The notes beneath the pieces were generated by a model. The model did no database searches. It was not told the DNA's origin and saw nothing but the letters and a program-made list of their open reading frames with translations. Positions 1 through 9,130 of a stretch of 64,000 bases of DNA are shown here, piece after piece; within the stretch, counting starts at the first letter, position 1; every line of letters starts with the position of its first letter. The DNA is taken from positions 216,105,059-216,169,058 of the forward strand of contig BTPG01000001.1 of assembly GCA_036245525.1 (NCBI GenBank), written 5' to 3'. The position numbers and the translations under genes were made by a program. This DNA comes from Semisulcospira habei (taxonomy: Eukaryota; Mollusca; Gastropoda; Semisulcospiridae).

Positions 1-936
1 ACAATTAAAGGTGAAGTCGGTGGTAACTCTGGGTTGGCAAGATACCTTGGTATTGGAGGGTCTCCTGTTCCCCCAAGACTTGTTAGTGTGCTTCACGACA
101 CGCAAACAAAGTTGCCAACAGGGCAACAAATTGATGTGGCACCAGTAACAAGCCTACCAAAAATAGCAAACACAGTAATACAAGAAACTTCATTTACAGA
201 AGAACAAATAAATGACGAATTAAAAACAATTGGTGACTCTCCTTTGACAAAGCGGGAGTTAGCTGGGTTGGATAAAACACTGCAGACGATAAGAGGTGAG
301 ATGGTTAATAATATTGCCAAACTGGGTGAGCTTGATAATCACATAGAACGAGAAAAAGAGAAACTGGCTACAGCAGACAATGGAAATCTTGACATAGAAA
401 TGAAAGAAAGAATACAAAAAAGATTAAATGATTTGTATACAGAAAGATCAGCGCGGCTAGAAGTAGTTGAAATTGGAAGACAAAAACTAAAATCACAGGT
501 CAACAGGATTAGAGAAACTATTCAGAAAATACTTCACGAAGACACTACTCTGGCTGAGAGATTAAAAACACTTTTCAGAGAACAGGGCATCACAATTGCC
601 AGTTTAATTACAGCTCTGGGGTTTATTATCAGTACAGTTGTGTTGGCTGTAACGGGTGGTGGTTCTCCACCTCCAGCACCACCAACCCCAGTCCCCACAG
701 ATCCAAAAGATTTACAGTCGTGGGTAAAGAAACAACTGTCTCACATATCAGACTTGCTTAAGAAATTGGCTGTGAAAGCAATGGACGCTTTGCCTGGCAT
801 TATAGGCACTGTTGTCAGTTGGCTGATTAGTACAGCGGCAAAGGCAGTAGGGTTTATGGCAGAACATGTGTGGGTCTTTTTGGTGACAGTAGGAGGGTTA
901 ATAGTGGGTTATTTAATGAAACAGGTAAAGAAGTAA
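1..936 (+). CDS. Gene A, virus-like element membrane protein (5' partial)
   Basis: The frame is open from base 1 and the first in-frame ATG is at 301, well inside the protein, so the true start lies left of the window. There are 311 visible sense codons. A charged, helix-rich stretch (about 190-585), probably coiled coil, leads to a hydrophobic segment (about 589-651). A Gly/Pro-rich linker, an amphipathic region and a second hydrophobic segment (about 865-918) follow, ending in a basic tail. This predicts a membrane-anchored protein with a long helical domain. Its last 24 bases overlap the end of convergent gene B, the packing seen in viral genomes. I recognise the type as an unnamed protein carried by virus-like elements in invertebrate genomes. 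Its function is unknown; a virion or membrane role is inference. Confidence 0.8.
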   Translation, partial: TIKGEVGGNSGLARYLGIGGSPVPPRLVSVLHDTQTKLPTGQQIDVAPVTSLPKIANTVIQETSFTEEQINDELKTIGDSPLTKRELAGLDKTLQTIRGEMVNNIAKLGELDNHIEREKEKLATADNGNLDIEMKERIQKRLNDLYTERSARLEVVEIGRQKLKSQVNRIRETIQKILHEDTTLAERLKTLFREQGITIASLITALGFIISTVVLAVTGGGSPPPAPPTPVPTDPKDLQSWVKKQLSHISDLLKKLAVKAMDALPGIIGTVVSWLISTAAKAVGFMAEHVWVFLVTVGGLIVGYLMKQVKK

Positions 937-2160
937 TACCCCTAATCCAGTGAGACCTATTACCAATGCTGTTCTCTCTGACTCATGGGTGTCAAGGATT
1001 GGTGTTGGTGTTGGTACCGGGGTTGTTATTGTCTGTACGGGTGATGACGTTACTGGTGCTGGTGTCATTAATGGTTTTAATGTCTGTACATGTGTGGTTG
1101 TGACCCCCAAGTTTACAGATTGATTGAGACCGAGTTTCTGACCTACACCTGCAACAACTATTTCATTATTATAATTTGTTATTGTACCCATTTGGAGTTG
1201 AAGGTCTGATGGCAACATGTATAACCCAATACCAACTACAAAGTCAACTTTTGATCTAGCATATCTGAGAACGTCTTGGTAGCGTTGTATGCTTGATGGG
1301 AGATCAACTACTGAATTTACTGAATCTTCAAGATTAGCGAGAAACTGTTTTTGTGCTTCAAATTTACCACTTCCATTCAAAATGTTTGATTTTGTTAGTG
1401 ACTGTGCACCTAGTATACACCAGACATATGTTCTGATAAACTCATTTACGCGCTCGACTCCCGCTTGAGTAAATCCGTCAGATTTATCTAAAATAAATGT
1501 GGTCCAGGCGTTAGACTGTTTCTGTTCTATTGATCCTAACCAGACTTGTGATTTTGATGAGAATGAAGTGTAACCAGGGTAATAATCTTGAGGGTATTGT
1601 CTGTGACTCATAGCATAATACAATGTTCCCAGGCCTTTGTGATCATCAAGTTTTTGTGTAAAGTCATACTTTGTACTGATGTTAAACTCATTACAGATGC
1701 GTTCAAATGCTTTCATATCCATGGGATTATTAAACTGATTAAAACTGGATTCAGTTGGTAATGGTGTATGCAGTTCTGACAGAATACGTCTAAGCTGGTA
1801 ATATGTGTGGAAATGATACACAGATCTAATCAGTTTGTTTGAGTGATTCAAATGGTCTGTAAATGAAACACCACAGCCTGTAGTTGAGCATAGTATTGCA
1901 AAGTTGAGTTGGTTTTGAAACATCTGTAGTGGACTTGAAGACCACTTTCTTGCAGTAGAGTCATCTGTTATTGGAGGGTTTAGGTAATGATCAAAAGGGT
2001 TGGGTACTTTTACTTGAAATAAATCTTGTTCGCTTACAGCTATGTCGAGTTGATTTAGTTGAATTATTTTCTGTTCATAAGTAGGTGCAACATTATATTT
2101 GGCATCCACGTTAAATTGAAACGCGTTTACAATGGCAATTGTTGGTGATTTAAATTCCAT
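913..2160 (-). CDS. Gene B, virus-like element protein with C-terminal membrane anchor
   Basis: An intact 415-residue frame with an ATG start at 2160. The first 330 residues or so form a soluble domain with many aromatic and polar residues and a short TTGCG segment near residue 110. A Pro/Thr-rich linker (about residues 360-395) and one hydrophobic segment ending in LLLYLFH at the extreme C terminus follow, a tail-anchor layout. It is transcribed divergently from gene C, with only 26 bp between the two ATGs, and converges on gene A with a 24-bp overlap. It belongs to the same unnamed protein set as its neighbours. I cannot assign a function; a structural or minor virion protein is a guess. 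Codon use is AT-rich like genes A and C-E and unlike ureG. Confidence 0.8.
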   Translation of the reverse strand: MEFKSPTIAIVNAFQFNVDAKYNVAPTYEQKIIQLNQLDIAVSEQDLFQVKVPNPFDHYLNPPITDDSTARKWSSSPLQMFQNQLNFAILCSTTGCGVSFTDHLNHSNKLIRSVYHFHTYYQLRRILSELHTPLPTESSFNQFNNPMDMKAFERICNEFNISTKYDFTQKLDDHKGLGTLYYAMSHRQYPQDYYPGYTSFSSKSQVWLGSIEQKQSNAWTTFILDKSDGFTQAGVERVNEFIRTYVWCILGAQSLTKSNILNGSGKFEAQKQFLANLEDSVNSVVDLPSSIQRYQDVLRYARSKVDFVVGIGLYMLPSDLQLQMGTITNYNNEIVVAGVGQKLGLNQSVNLGVTTTHVQTLKPLMTPAPVTSSPVQTITTPVPTPTPILDTHESERTALVIGLTGLGVLLLYLFH

Positions 2161-2186
2161 TGTGCTTTTTTTATGTGATAATAAAA
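2161..2186. promoter_or_regulatory. 26-bp divergent start region between genes B and C
   Basis: Only 26 bp separate the ATG of gene B (minus) from that of gene C (plus). On the plus strand it ends ATAATAAAA directly before ATG. On the minus strand it carries CATAAAAAAAG a few bases upstream of the gene B start. Any promoter for either gene must lie here or inside the other gene. Seen: spacing and A-rich motifs. Inferred: promoter function. Confidence 0.4.
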
Positions 2187-2900
2187 ATGTTTATAACCTT
2201 AACAAATCTTGACACGAGCAAACCAGTGTGGTTAACTAATGGAATCGATAATCGAGATGGTAACAAGGCTGTGGCTATCCATGAAATGTTTTATACAGTA
2301 AAGTGGTTTAATGTAACGGATGATGAAAATTATTCTGTAAGTGGAACTCTTGATGGTATTGAGAAGGGTGATACTTTATGAGCTGGGTATTATGACTTTT
2401 GTACTTTAGCTGAATGGCTTCAAAATGAATTTAAAATTAAAGCAACTTTAAACCCAGCTAATTTACTTGTTACAATTGATTTTCCGAAAAGTGGTCAGTT
2501 TTCTTTATCAATTAGTCTTTTATTATTACTTGGATTTTTTAAAACAATAACACATCCAGATGAAGATTGGTCACAATCAGTTGGTAGTCTACTATCACCA
2601 AAAAAACCAAGAATAACTGGCAGATATCCTGTTCATTTGTCAGTACACACAGTGCTAAATGTTCATTTGAAAGAACTGAACACTACTGAAAATGTACACA
2701 ATGGAAAGCCTTCAACTTTGTTAAGATGCTTGCCGACTGGAACTGCCCCATATTGTGAAAATGTGGTTGCTAGATTTCCTAATTCTCAGTTTAAAAAATT
2801 AGGTTCTAGTTTCTTTGAATCATTGTGCTTATCTGTAACTAATCAGAATGGTAAACCAGTTGTAATGCATGATTTTTATGTTGTTTTGGAAGTTAAATAA
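2187..2900 (+). pseudogene. Gene C, virus-like element protein, broken by one in-frame stop
   Basis: A frame of 237 codons starting at ATG 2187 and ending at the TAA before 2901, interrupted only by TGA at 2379-2381 (codon 65). The reading frame is otherwise continuous and there is no indel, so the break looks like one substitution, perhaps from a Trp codon. Downstream the protein alternates short hydrophobic and polar stretches, suggesting a beta-rich fold. It ends 20 bp before gene D and starts 26 bp from divergent gene B. Its family occurs with genes A, B, D and E in similar elements. A jelly-roll or minor capsid role is possible but unproven. A sequencing error at the stop cannot be excluded. 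Confidence 0.7.
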
Positions 2901-2911
2901 TTTTATTTTTG

Positions 2912-2923
2912 TTTATAAAAATG
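2912..2923 (+). promoter_or_regulatory. Start-adjacent motif TTTATAAAAATG of gene D
   Basis: TTTATAAAA sits directly against the ATG of gene D. Near-identical A-rich motifs abut the ATGs of gene C (AATAAAA before 2187), gene E (AAATAAAAA before 3821) and gene F (ATTATAAAA before 7703 on the minus strand). It resembles a late-promoter/start motif of large DNA viruses, or simply a strong A-rich initiation context. It decides the start codons here, since near-cognate TTG codons lie upstream in the same frame for C and D. Confidence 0.45.
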
Positions 2924-3799
2924 AGTGGTCTTGGTCCAAAGCCTAGAATCATACCAGTTGCATGTCCAGTAACAGAGTTGAAAGATTTGGCAGACGTACA
3001 GGATTTTGAGAAGGAAGGGGAAATTGGAGAAATATATGGTTTTGAACTTGATTCAAATGGCATGTACAAGAGGAAAGTAATTGTTGACATGAAAGATGGT
3101 GAAAAACAGATTCCTAAACTTGGTCAGCTTCGTGATGTTACTGTACCTACTCCACCTGTAAATAATGTGCCTTACAACTTAATACATGTGGGTAGTAAGT
3201 GGGTTGTTTCACCTGTGCCTGTTCCACCACCCACAATTGACTGGGACATAAAGATTGAATTTATTAGTCCTTATGTATACACTGATGATGAAGGCGCCTT
3301 AGTGTTTAGGAAGGTTGTTAATTCTGGGCCGCTTATTGTAAGCCTTGTTCCAAGTTTTGCCCTAGACAACAATAGCAGAGAAAAACTGAAAGTTGAAAAT
3401 TATGAGAAACGAAGATATCTTCTTACAACTAGAAAGGGTAGATCAGATACCACTGTTGTGTTTATGCCAGCAAGCTTAGTCGTGGCTAGAGAAGCGACAA
3501 TAGTATTTGAAATTATCATGAAATCTGTTGCTACTGCTAAAGAGGCTCAAATTGCACAAGGAATTAAACTTACATGGGATGAAACAGTATCAGAATCATC
3601 AAAGGTCTTTATTGCTATTACAAAAAATAATGATGTTATTAATGTTTCGAGCAGTATTCCAGCTGTCAAGGTGGTGGTTGACAAAACAACTTTTGTTCGT
3701 CTAACTTACATAAACCTTGAACACATTGATCTTGTTGCATTTTATTATGCCAGCAAATTGTATAATTTTGAAGAGTTGCAAAATGTAATTGCTGATTAA
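2921..3799 (+). CDS. Gene D, virus-like element protein of unknown function
   Basis: An intact 292-residue frame; the ATG at 2921 follows TTTATAAAA. There is no membrane segment and no recognisable catalytic motif. Residues 1-90 are acidic and Pro-rich, with a VPVPPP run near residue 100. The rest alternates beta-type hydrophobic residues with charged turns and ends in a short helical tail. Spacing is tight: 20 bp after gene C and 21 bp before gene E. It is part of the conserved unnamed gene set. The beta-rich profile would suit a structural protein, but that is inference only. Confidence 0.75.
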   Translation: MSGLGPKPRIIPVACPVTELKDLADVQDFEKEGEIGEIYGFELDSNGMYKRKVIVDMKDGEKQIPKLGQLRDVTVPTPPVNNVPYNLIHVGSKWVVSPVPVPPPTIDWDIKIEFISPYVYTDDEGALVFRKVVNSGPLIVSLVPSFALDNNSREKLKVENYEKRRYLLTTRKGRSDTTVVFMPASLVVAREATIVFEIIMKSVATAKEAQIAQGIKLTWDETVSESSKVFIAITKNNDVINVSSSIPAVKVVVDKTTFVRLTYINLEHIDLVAFYYASKLYNFEELQNVIAD

Positions 3800-3820
3800 A
3801 AAAATATTTGTAAATAAAAA

Positions 3821-4447
3821 ATGGTGAACTTGTATCCACAAATACCACCTGAGCAGCTTGAGCGTGATAAAACATTAAAGGCAGATTCATTCCGTTTAAT
3901 GAATATTACAGAAGCGTTGAAGTATTTGGAAGAAGAACAAGCAAAATACTCGAGGTGTAAACGCCGTTACAATACGGTTTTCAATTCTGTACACAACACA
4001 TCAATGGCCATGGGGGTGGTTTCGGCCGGATTATCTGTAGGAGGTATAACTCTTTTTGCAACGGGGGTGGGAAGTGTTATAGGAATTGCTGTTGAAGGTA
4101 TTGGTCTTGTCACAAGTCTAGCATGCTTTGGTATGGAAGCTATTAACAAAAGATTTTATATGAAGTTGCAGAAGCATGAAGCATTAAGTACGCTCGCAGC
4201 AGCTAAGCTGACGAGTATGAAACTTATTATTAGTAAGGCTTTGGAAAATAATGAAATTGACGATAACGAATTTAAAAGAGTCCAGGATGATTTGGCTAAC
4301 TATAAACAACAAAAATCTGAAATACAGAATAAGATGCGTAGTCAGGCTGTAAATGTTGAAGAGCTAAAGAAATCTTTTTTAGAGGAAGGAAAGAAAATAG
4401 GCGTAGAAGAAACTATGAAAAAAGTTTACGGACTGTTAGGCAAGTAA
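3821..4447 (+). CDS. Gene E, virus-like element protein with hydrophobic hairpin and coiled coil
   Basis: An intact 208-residue frame with ATG at 3821 directly after AAATAAAAA. Residues 1-55 are charged and helical. Residues about 60-105 form a long Gly/Ala/Val-rich hydrophobic stretch, probably two membrane passes. Residues 110-208 are again charged and helical, likely coiled coil. The family is found with genes A-D in invertebrate virus-like elements. A membrane-active or internal virion role is inference. Near its 3' end, codons Ser-Phe-Leu (4373-4381) contain T TTT TTA in the exact phase for -1 slippage; see the next entry. Confidence 0.78.
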   Translation: MVNLYPQIPPEQLERDKTLKADSFRLMNITEALKYLEEEQAKYSRCKRRYNTVFNSVHNTSMAMGVVSAGLSVGGITLFATGVGSVIGIAVEGIGLVTSLACFGMEAINKRFYMKLQKHEALSTLAAAKLTSMKLIISKALENNEIDDNEFKRVQDDLANYKQQKSEIQNKMRSQAVNVEELKKSFLEEGKKIGVEETMKKVYGLLGK

Positions 4448-4560
4448 AGATCAGTTTTGGTAATCATTCATTAATTCTGAAATACTCTTCACAAAGAGAT
4501 GTCATGCCTTTTATGCCTGCTCATTTGACGCCATCAGCCCCACCACCAGAGTACTACTGA
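4375..4560 (+). other. Candidate -1 frameshift site and extension of gene E with PSAP/PPEY motifs
   Basis: The heptamer T TTT TTA (4375-4381) lies in zero frame of gene E, the canonical -1 slippery sequence used by retroviruses. The -1 frame is open from 4360 (after a TGA at 4357-4359) to TGA 4558-4560, giving 59 codons after the slip. They begin Arg/Lys-rich and end with PSAP (4531-4542) followed at once by PPEY (4543-4554), two short motifs that recruit ESCRT and Nedd4-type ligases in budding viruses. Alternatively, an 18-codon ORF starts at ATG 4504. Seen: heptamer, phase, open frame, motifs. Inferred: actual frameshifting. Chance is a real alternative in AT-rich DNA. Confidence 0.35.
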
Positions 4561-4910
4561 GAAAAAAAAGTTTTCTTGTTGTCCTTGTAACTTGGAAATT
4601 CTGTCCAAGTAAGTTGTGACTTGGTTCAATAACTTACAAGATCTTATGATTAGGTTCTTGTAAGAACTTGTTTTAAGTCACTTATCAGAACTTGCACCAA
4701 CTAACTTCAAAGTTACCTGTAAAGTTAGTTAGCGGTTGTAGGTGACTTTGGAAATTTGTTAACAAGTGTCTGTAGGTAACTTAAATTTGTATCAAGTGTA
4801 TATAAGAATGTTTTGTGTGTGTGTGTGGTTATTATTAAATAACTGTGTTTTGGGGTATTAACGTAGAGTCAATGGTATAAATGTTCTTGAAATTATCATA
4901 TCTCTAACAC
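4561..4910. other. Non-coding tail of the cluster with two short hairpins
   Basis: No gene is seen. AT-rich DNA has repeated AACTTAC/AAGTTA words and two inverted repeats, 4633-4664 (CTTACAAGA arms) and 4699-4730 (AACTAACTT arms). Each has a 9-bp stem and a 14-nt loop. They could be termination or terminal-region structures of the element; this is not shown. Confidence 0.5.
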
Positions 4911-5205
4911 TAACTATATATACACACATGCATAAATACACGCACAGACGCACACACACACAAACACTCGCACACATACATACACGCATGCACATGCATA
5001 CATACTAGCATGCACACACATACATACATGCACTCACACAATGACAAACACTCACACACAAACACTCGCACGCATACATACATGCACTCACACACTGACA
5101 GACAAACACACTCATACACTGACAAACACACGCATACACACTCACACATACCTACAAACACACACAAGCACTCACACACAGACAGACAGACAGACACAAA
5201 ATCTT
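4911..5205. repeat. CA-rich microsatellite
   Basis: Imperfect (CA)n with interspersed CATA, CTCA and GACA variants, so the long frames across it on both strands are low-complexity artefacts. Confidence 0.9.
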
Positions 5206-5320
5206 TATTCAGCATGTAGACTCCAGTCCGCAGAAAACTTCACCACATTTCAGTTGTATGACACGATATAGACGCGGCGTACTTAGTCACGTTACTAAGT
5301 CCCTATGTCAGTGTTAAAAA

Positions 5321-6275
5321 CCGCGCTGACAGCGTTAGCGGCAAGGGTGTCATTAGAAGATTAAATACTTTGTATTAAGAGTCATTTAACTCTGTGTTCT
5401 GTCTATGTTTTTGCTTGCTACAGAGCTACAGGTCGCTAAATCAACTTCCACATTGCAGCTAGTGACGTATTTGTCTGCACGCTGTACTCAAATGAAACTG
5501 TCTGCACGCCGCGCGCCAGCGATGTTTGCTACGTAAGATCTATTTTAAAACCGCGCTGACGGCGTTAGCGGCAAGGGTGTCATTAGAAGATTAAATACTT
5601 TGTATTAAGAGTCATTTAACTCTGTGTTCTGTCTATGTTTTTGCTTGCTACAGAGCTACAGGTCGCTAAATCAACTTCCACATTGCAGCTAGTGACGTAT
5701 TTGTCTGCACGCTGTACTCAAATGAAACTGTCTGCACGCCGCGCGCCAGCGATGTTTGCTACGTAAAATCTATTTTAAAACCGCGCTGACAGCGTTAGCG
5801 GCAAGGGTGTCATTAGAAGATTAAATACTTTGTATTAAGAGTCATTTAACTCTGTGTTCTGTCTATGTTTTTGCTTGCTACAGAGCTACAGGTCGCTGAG
5901 CCCACGCCGCGCTATTTACCACCAGCGATGTTTGCTACGTAAAATCTATTTTAAAACCGCGCTGACGGCGTTAGCGGCAAGGGTGTCATTAGAAGATTAA
6001 ATACTTTGTATTAAGAGTCATTTAACTCTGTGTTCTGTCTCTGTCCTCACTGTACTCAACTGAATGACACTGTCTGCAGTCCGCGCTGACGGCGTTAGCG
6101 GCAAGGGTGTCATTAGAAGACTGAAGACTTTATGATAAGAGTCATTTAACTCTGTGTTCTGTCTATGTCCTCAACTGAATGACACTGTCTGCAGTCCGCG
6201 CTGACGGCGTTAACGGCAAGGGGAGTAAACAGAATATTAAATACTTTGTATTAAGAGTCATTTAACTCTGTCTCA
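5321..6275. repeat. Nested tandem repeat, six units of shrinking length
   Basis: Units begin CCGCGCTGAC at 5321, 5551, 5781, 5957, 6081 and 6196, so successive lengths are 230, 230, 176, 124 and 115 bp. Each keeps GCGTTAGCGGCAAGG and GAGTCATTTAACTCTGT, while the middle (TCTGCACGC...) is progressively deleted. The last half-unit fades near 6275. It lies between genes E and F and is probably part of the virus-like element. No coding potential. Confidence 0.9.
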
Positions 6276-6540
6276 TTTCTTAGTTGTTTACAAACCAACC
6301 GTTACTCAACAGATTTAACGTGTTCCGTGTAGACGGGCTTACCACAGACCTTAACATGTCAGACTCGTTATTATCACCTATGTAAAGTCAGTTTCACTTA
6401 CATGAGCCGCGGCAAAAACACCTCACACTTGGTCCATAACATTTAGGATGAGACAAACAAACAAACATACAAACATGAGCTTCTGATGCGACTTGCTGAT
6501 TGGTGTTTGACACACATCAGACAAAATCTCACTCCGTCCA

Positions 6541-6960
6541 TTTTATAACCTGTCCGTTGATTTTCTCACTCTCAGTCTTAAAGCCACTTTACGTGTACCA
6601 TGTCCAATGATTTTCTCACTCTCAGACTTACAGCCTTTTTGTGGTATGTCCTGTGATTTCTCACTCAGACGTACAGCCTTTTCATTTTTTTTTTTTTTTT
6701 TTAATTTTGCGGCCTGCTCGGTGATTTCTCACTCTCAGACTTACAGCCTTTTTATGGCATGTTCTGTAATTTCTCACTCTCAGACGTACAGCCTTTTTAT
6801 GGCATGTTCTGTGATTTCTCACTCTCAGACGTACAGCCTTTTCATTTTTTCTTGTTTGCGGCCTGCTCGGTGATATATCACTCTCACGGACTTATAGTTA
6901 CACGTTTTTATTTTCCTTGTTAGTGCGGCCTGCTCGGTGATAGATCACACAGACTTAAGT
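6541..6960. repeat. Tandem/iteron-like block with TTCTCACTCTCAG core
   Basis: About eight imperfect units share TTCTCACTCTCAG followed by an ACTTACAGCC/ACGTACAGCC word. Spacing alternates with GCGGCCTGCTCGGTGAT segments. The last two units diverge to TATATCAC/TAGATCAC. A short frame across them is repeat-derived. Iteron or origin function is possible but unsupported. Confidence 0.75.
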
Positions 6961-7059
6961 CAGTTAACAAAACAGAAGTGATAAAATGTCTCAGATGTGA
7001 TTCAAACAGGGTCGTTAAGACGCATTAGAACCTTTGTACAAACAAACAAACAAACAAAG

Positions 7060-7703
7060 TCATGGACCAGCGTTAGGTGTTTTCCAAAAATCGGCTATTT
7101 CCGGGACTTTTAACATTTCTTTAATTTGCTTTCGCAAACCATACACCTTCCGAAAAGGCAGTGCCAGAAAATGAAATTTTGGATACCTACGTAACAGCTT
7201 GGCTAAATCACGTAACTGATGAGAATAAGACTCTGAAATTCCGACGTGTAATTTTAGCCAATCTTTCCAGTTCAGTTTAGTTTCTTTTCGAATCTTTTGT
7301 CGTTTGTGAATTTTAAATCCTTCAATAAACCATTCTCCATAATGGATAAAAGCTGACATTCTTTTTTGTTTGTTACTCTGAATTAATTTATAGCCGTCCT
7401 CTAAAGTTTGTTTTAAGTTATCTAAATTAAATGTAGACAAATCACACTCATCTACTTTAAGACACCCAGTCGGCTTGTCATAAAAAAGATTTTGTTTTAA
7501 AAACAAATCAAGTTCTTTTGGTTCTTTACTAACCTTTTGTTTCTTAGAACTAGTGTTTAGTATATCAGCCAAATTTCCCACTGGTTTTTCCGGTTTTTCT
7601 AACCAAAATTCCGGAGCTTTGGTCAATTAATGTAAGTAGCCATTTTTTCATGGTATTCACCATGTGATTGTAAGATCAACACCTCTTCCTGAGTCCAATT
7701 CAT
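7060..7703 (-). pseudogene. Gene F, predicted DNA-binding (HTH/DUF3102-like) protein, frameshifted
   Basis: Two minus-strand frames belong together. The first starts at ATG 7703, directly after ATTATAAAA, the motif at the other cluster starts, and runs 26 codons to TGA 7625-7623. The second is open from 7626 to TAA near 7060 (188 codons) but has no usable ATG, and a stop lies just upstream in its frame. They are offset as if one base were lost near 7625-7630. The second part is Lys-rich, with a helical block (WKDWLKLHVGI, then YSHQLRDLAKLL) resembling the KorB/DUF3102-type helix-turn-helix proteins I associate with such elements. A regulatory or replication role is inference. The shared start motif ties F to the cluster. 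Confidence 0.65.
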
Positions 7704-8229
7704 TTTTATAATGAGTGAATGTTAGTCAGCGTAGGCAAATTAAACTAAACCGATCTGGTTAACACTAGCGCACTTCTTGTTTCTAAATAATATTACAAGT
7801 TTAACAGACAAATTACCGTCAAACTACCAGTCATTTGTAACTTACGTTAGTCAGCGTTCAATTAACAGTCACTTACCGCTCACCACGTAGGATATTTTAC
7901 AAGATTTAGTGCTATCACCGGATAAGTTAGTCCGTCACTCTGAGAACACAACCGCACTTCTTCACGCCCTACGAACGTTTCAACGACGCAATACTTGATC
8001 ACGAGACTAGGGTCACGAGTTGACACGCGGCGTTGCTATTGGCAACATTGACGTCACTTACTTTTGGGTTGGGTGTTGTGGAAATTATGCCTAACGGGAA
8101 TTCCCACAATGGCGCAAGTAGCCATTTCCCGAAAACAGCTGATAGTAGTAAATGACAGCATTAATAATTTAGGTTAGGTGGGGGATCTGCCTTAATACTC
8201 GCGGGTTGGCAGTTGATAAAAAAATCGTT
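7704..8229. other. Gene-free flank upstream of gene F
   Basis: No gene is seen. It contains repeated TTAGTCAGCGT words (about 7723 and 7847) and a TGACGTCA palindrome (8049-8056), which could be a CRE-type site for gene F. The right edge of the virus-like element probably lies in or just beyond this stretch, but no terminal repeat could be identified. Confidence 0.5.
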
Positions 8230-8506
8230 GCTTGAATGATTTCTGGAGTGGAACTAAAATGGCTAGGTAATAAAGGTATTGGGTGTCTTGGGTGGCGTTG
8301 GGTTTGTCTAAATGGCTAGTTGATTACAATAATTAGTTGATCGATGTGGCATTTATCGATTTGATTGGTTTTCAAATCTTATATTCTCATTCTAGAATTA
8401 ATTATTCTGAGAATGAGAATATGAGAGCCCCAGCCTACCCCTCCCCCAAACGTAGCTTGAATGATTTCTGGAGTGGAACTAAAATGGATAGGTAATAAAG
8501 GTATTG
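8230..8506. repeat. Pair of about 52-bp direct repeats
   Basis: GCTTGAATGATTTCTGGAGT and the following 30 or so bases occur at 8230-8281 and again at 8455-8506, 225 bp apart, with few differences. The interval holds the 8381-8422 hairpin. No gene. Confidence 0.8.
8381..8422. repeat. 13-bp perfect stem hairpin
   Basis: ATATTCTCATTCT (8381-8393) pairs exactly with AGAATGAGAATAT (8410-8422) around a 16-nt AT-rich loop. Confidence 0.85.
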
Positions 8507-9130
8507 GTGGTAATTGGTCGAGTGGGTTTGTCTAAATACGGAGAGGATCAAATAAATCTATAGATTGGGGGAGGGGTGTCCATCACCTGTCTACTTATCT
8601 ATCTCTGCGTTTCATGCAGGAATCATCACGACAAAAATGGCGACCCGGACAGTCAAATGGCGACACAGATTGTACTCCGATGATTACCACGCAGAAAATA
8701 CATGTAAAGCGCGAAGGAAACCTCGCAGATAGTGGGATAAAATAAATATAAATATAAATATATATAAATAAATATATGAGCAACTCTGGCTTTACTGAGG
8801 CCTAGCATATTATACTAAGCCAATGTCCAGACGGCCAAACAGGTGACTAAGCGTGTTAAATGCAGAGAAGGACCCAAGGGAGAAAGACACGCGCTTAGAA
8901 AAGACAGTTACAACACTGACAACTCATTAACGTTTCATAATTACGGTATTTATAATGCGATTTTCATATAATAATTATAACTCTAAGCGCGCACTCACAA
9001 CTCGCGCACGCATGCGCACGCTTTAGACAATGACCCACGTACCACAAATACATTACGACAGTCAGCTTTATCAAATAAACTAACAAGTATACAATTCAGT
9101 CGCTACTTACCTTGTCAGCGAAGAGGCTAG
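8507..9130. other. Gene-free host DNA
   Basis: No gene is supported. An AGGACCCAAGGGAGAAAGAC segment near 8870 recurs in diverged form near 48860 (CCCAACGGAGAAAGAAACAC), so it is part of a dispersed repeat. Confidence 0.5.

Noticed and set aside
34..936. Gene A starting at TTG base 34
   Set aside because: The frame is open through base 1, so the start is outside the window; TTG is not a credible eukaryotic or viral start here.
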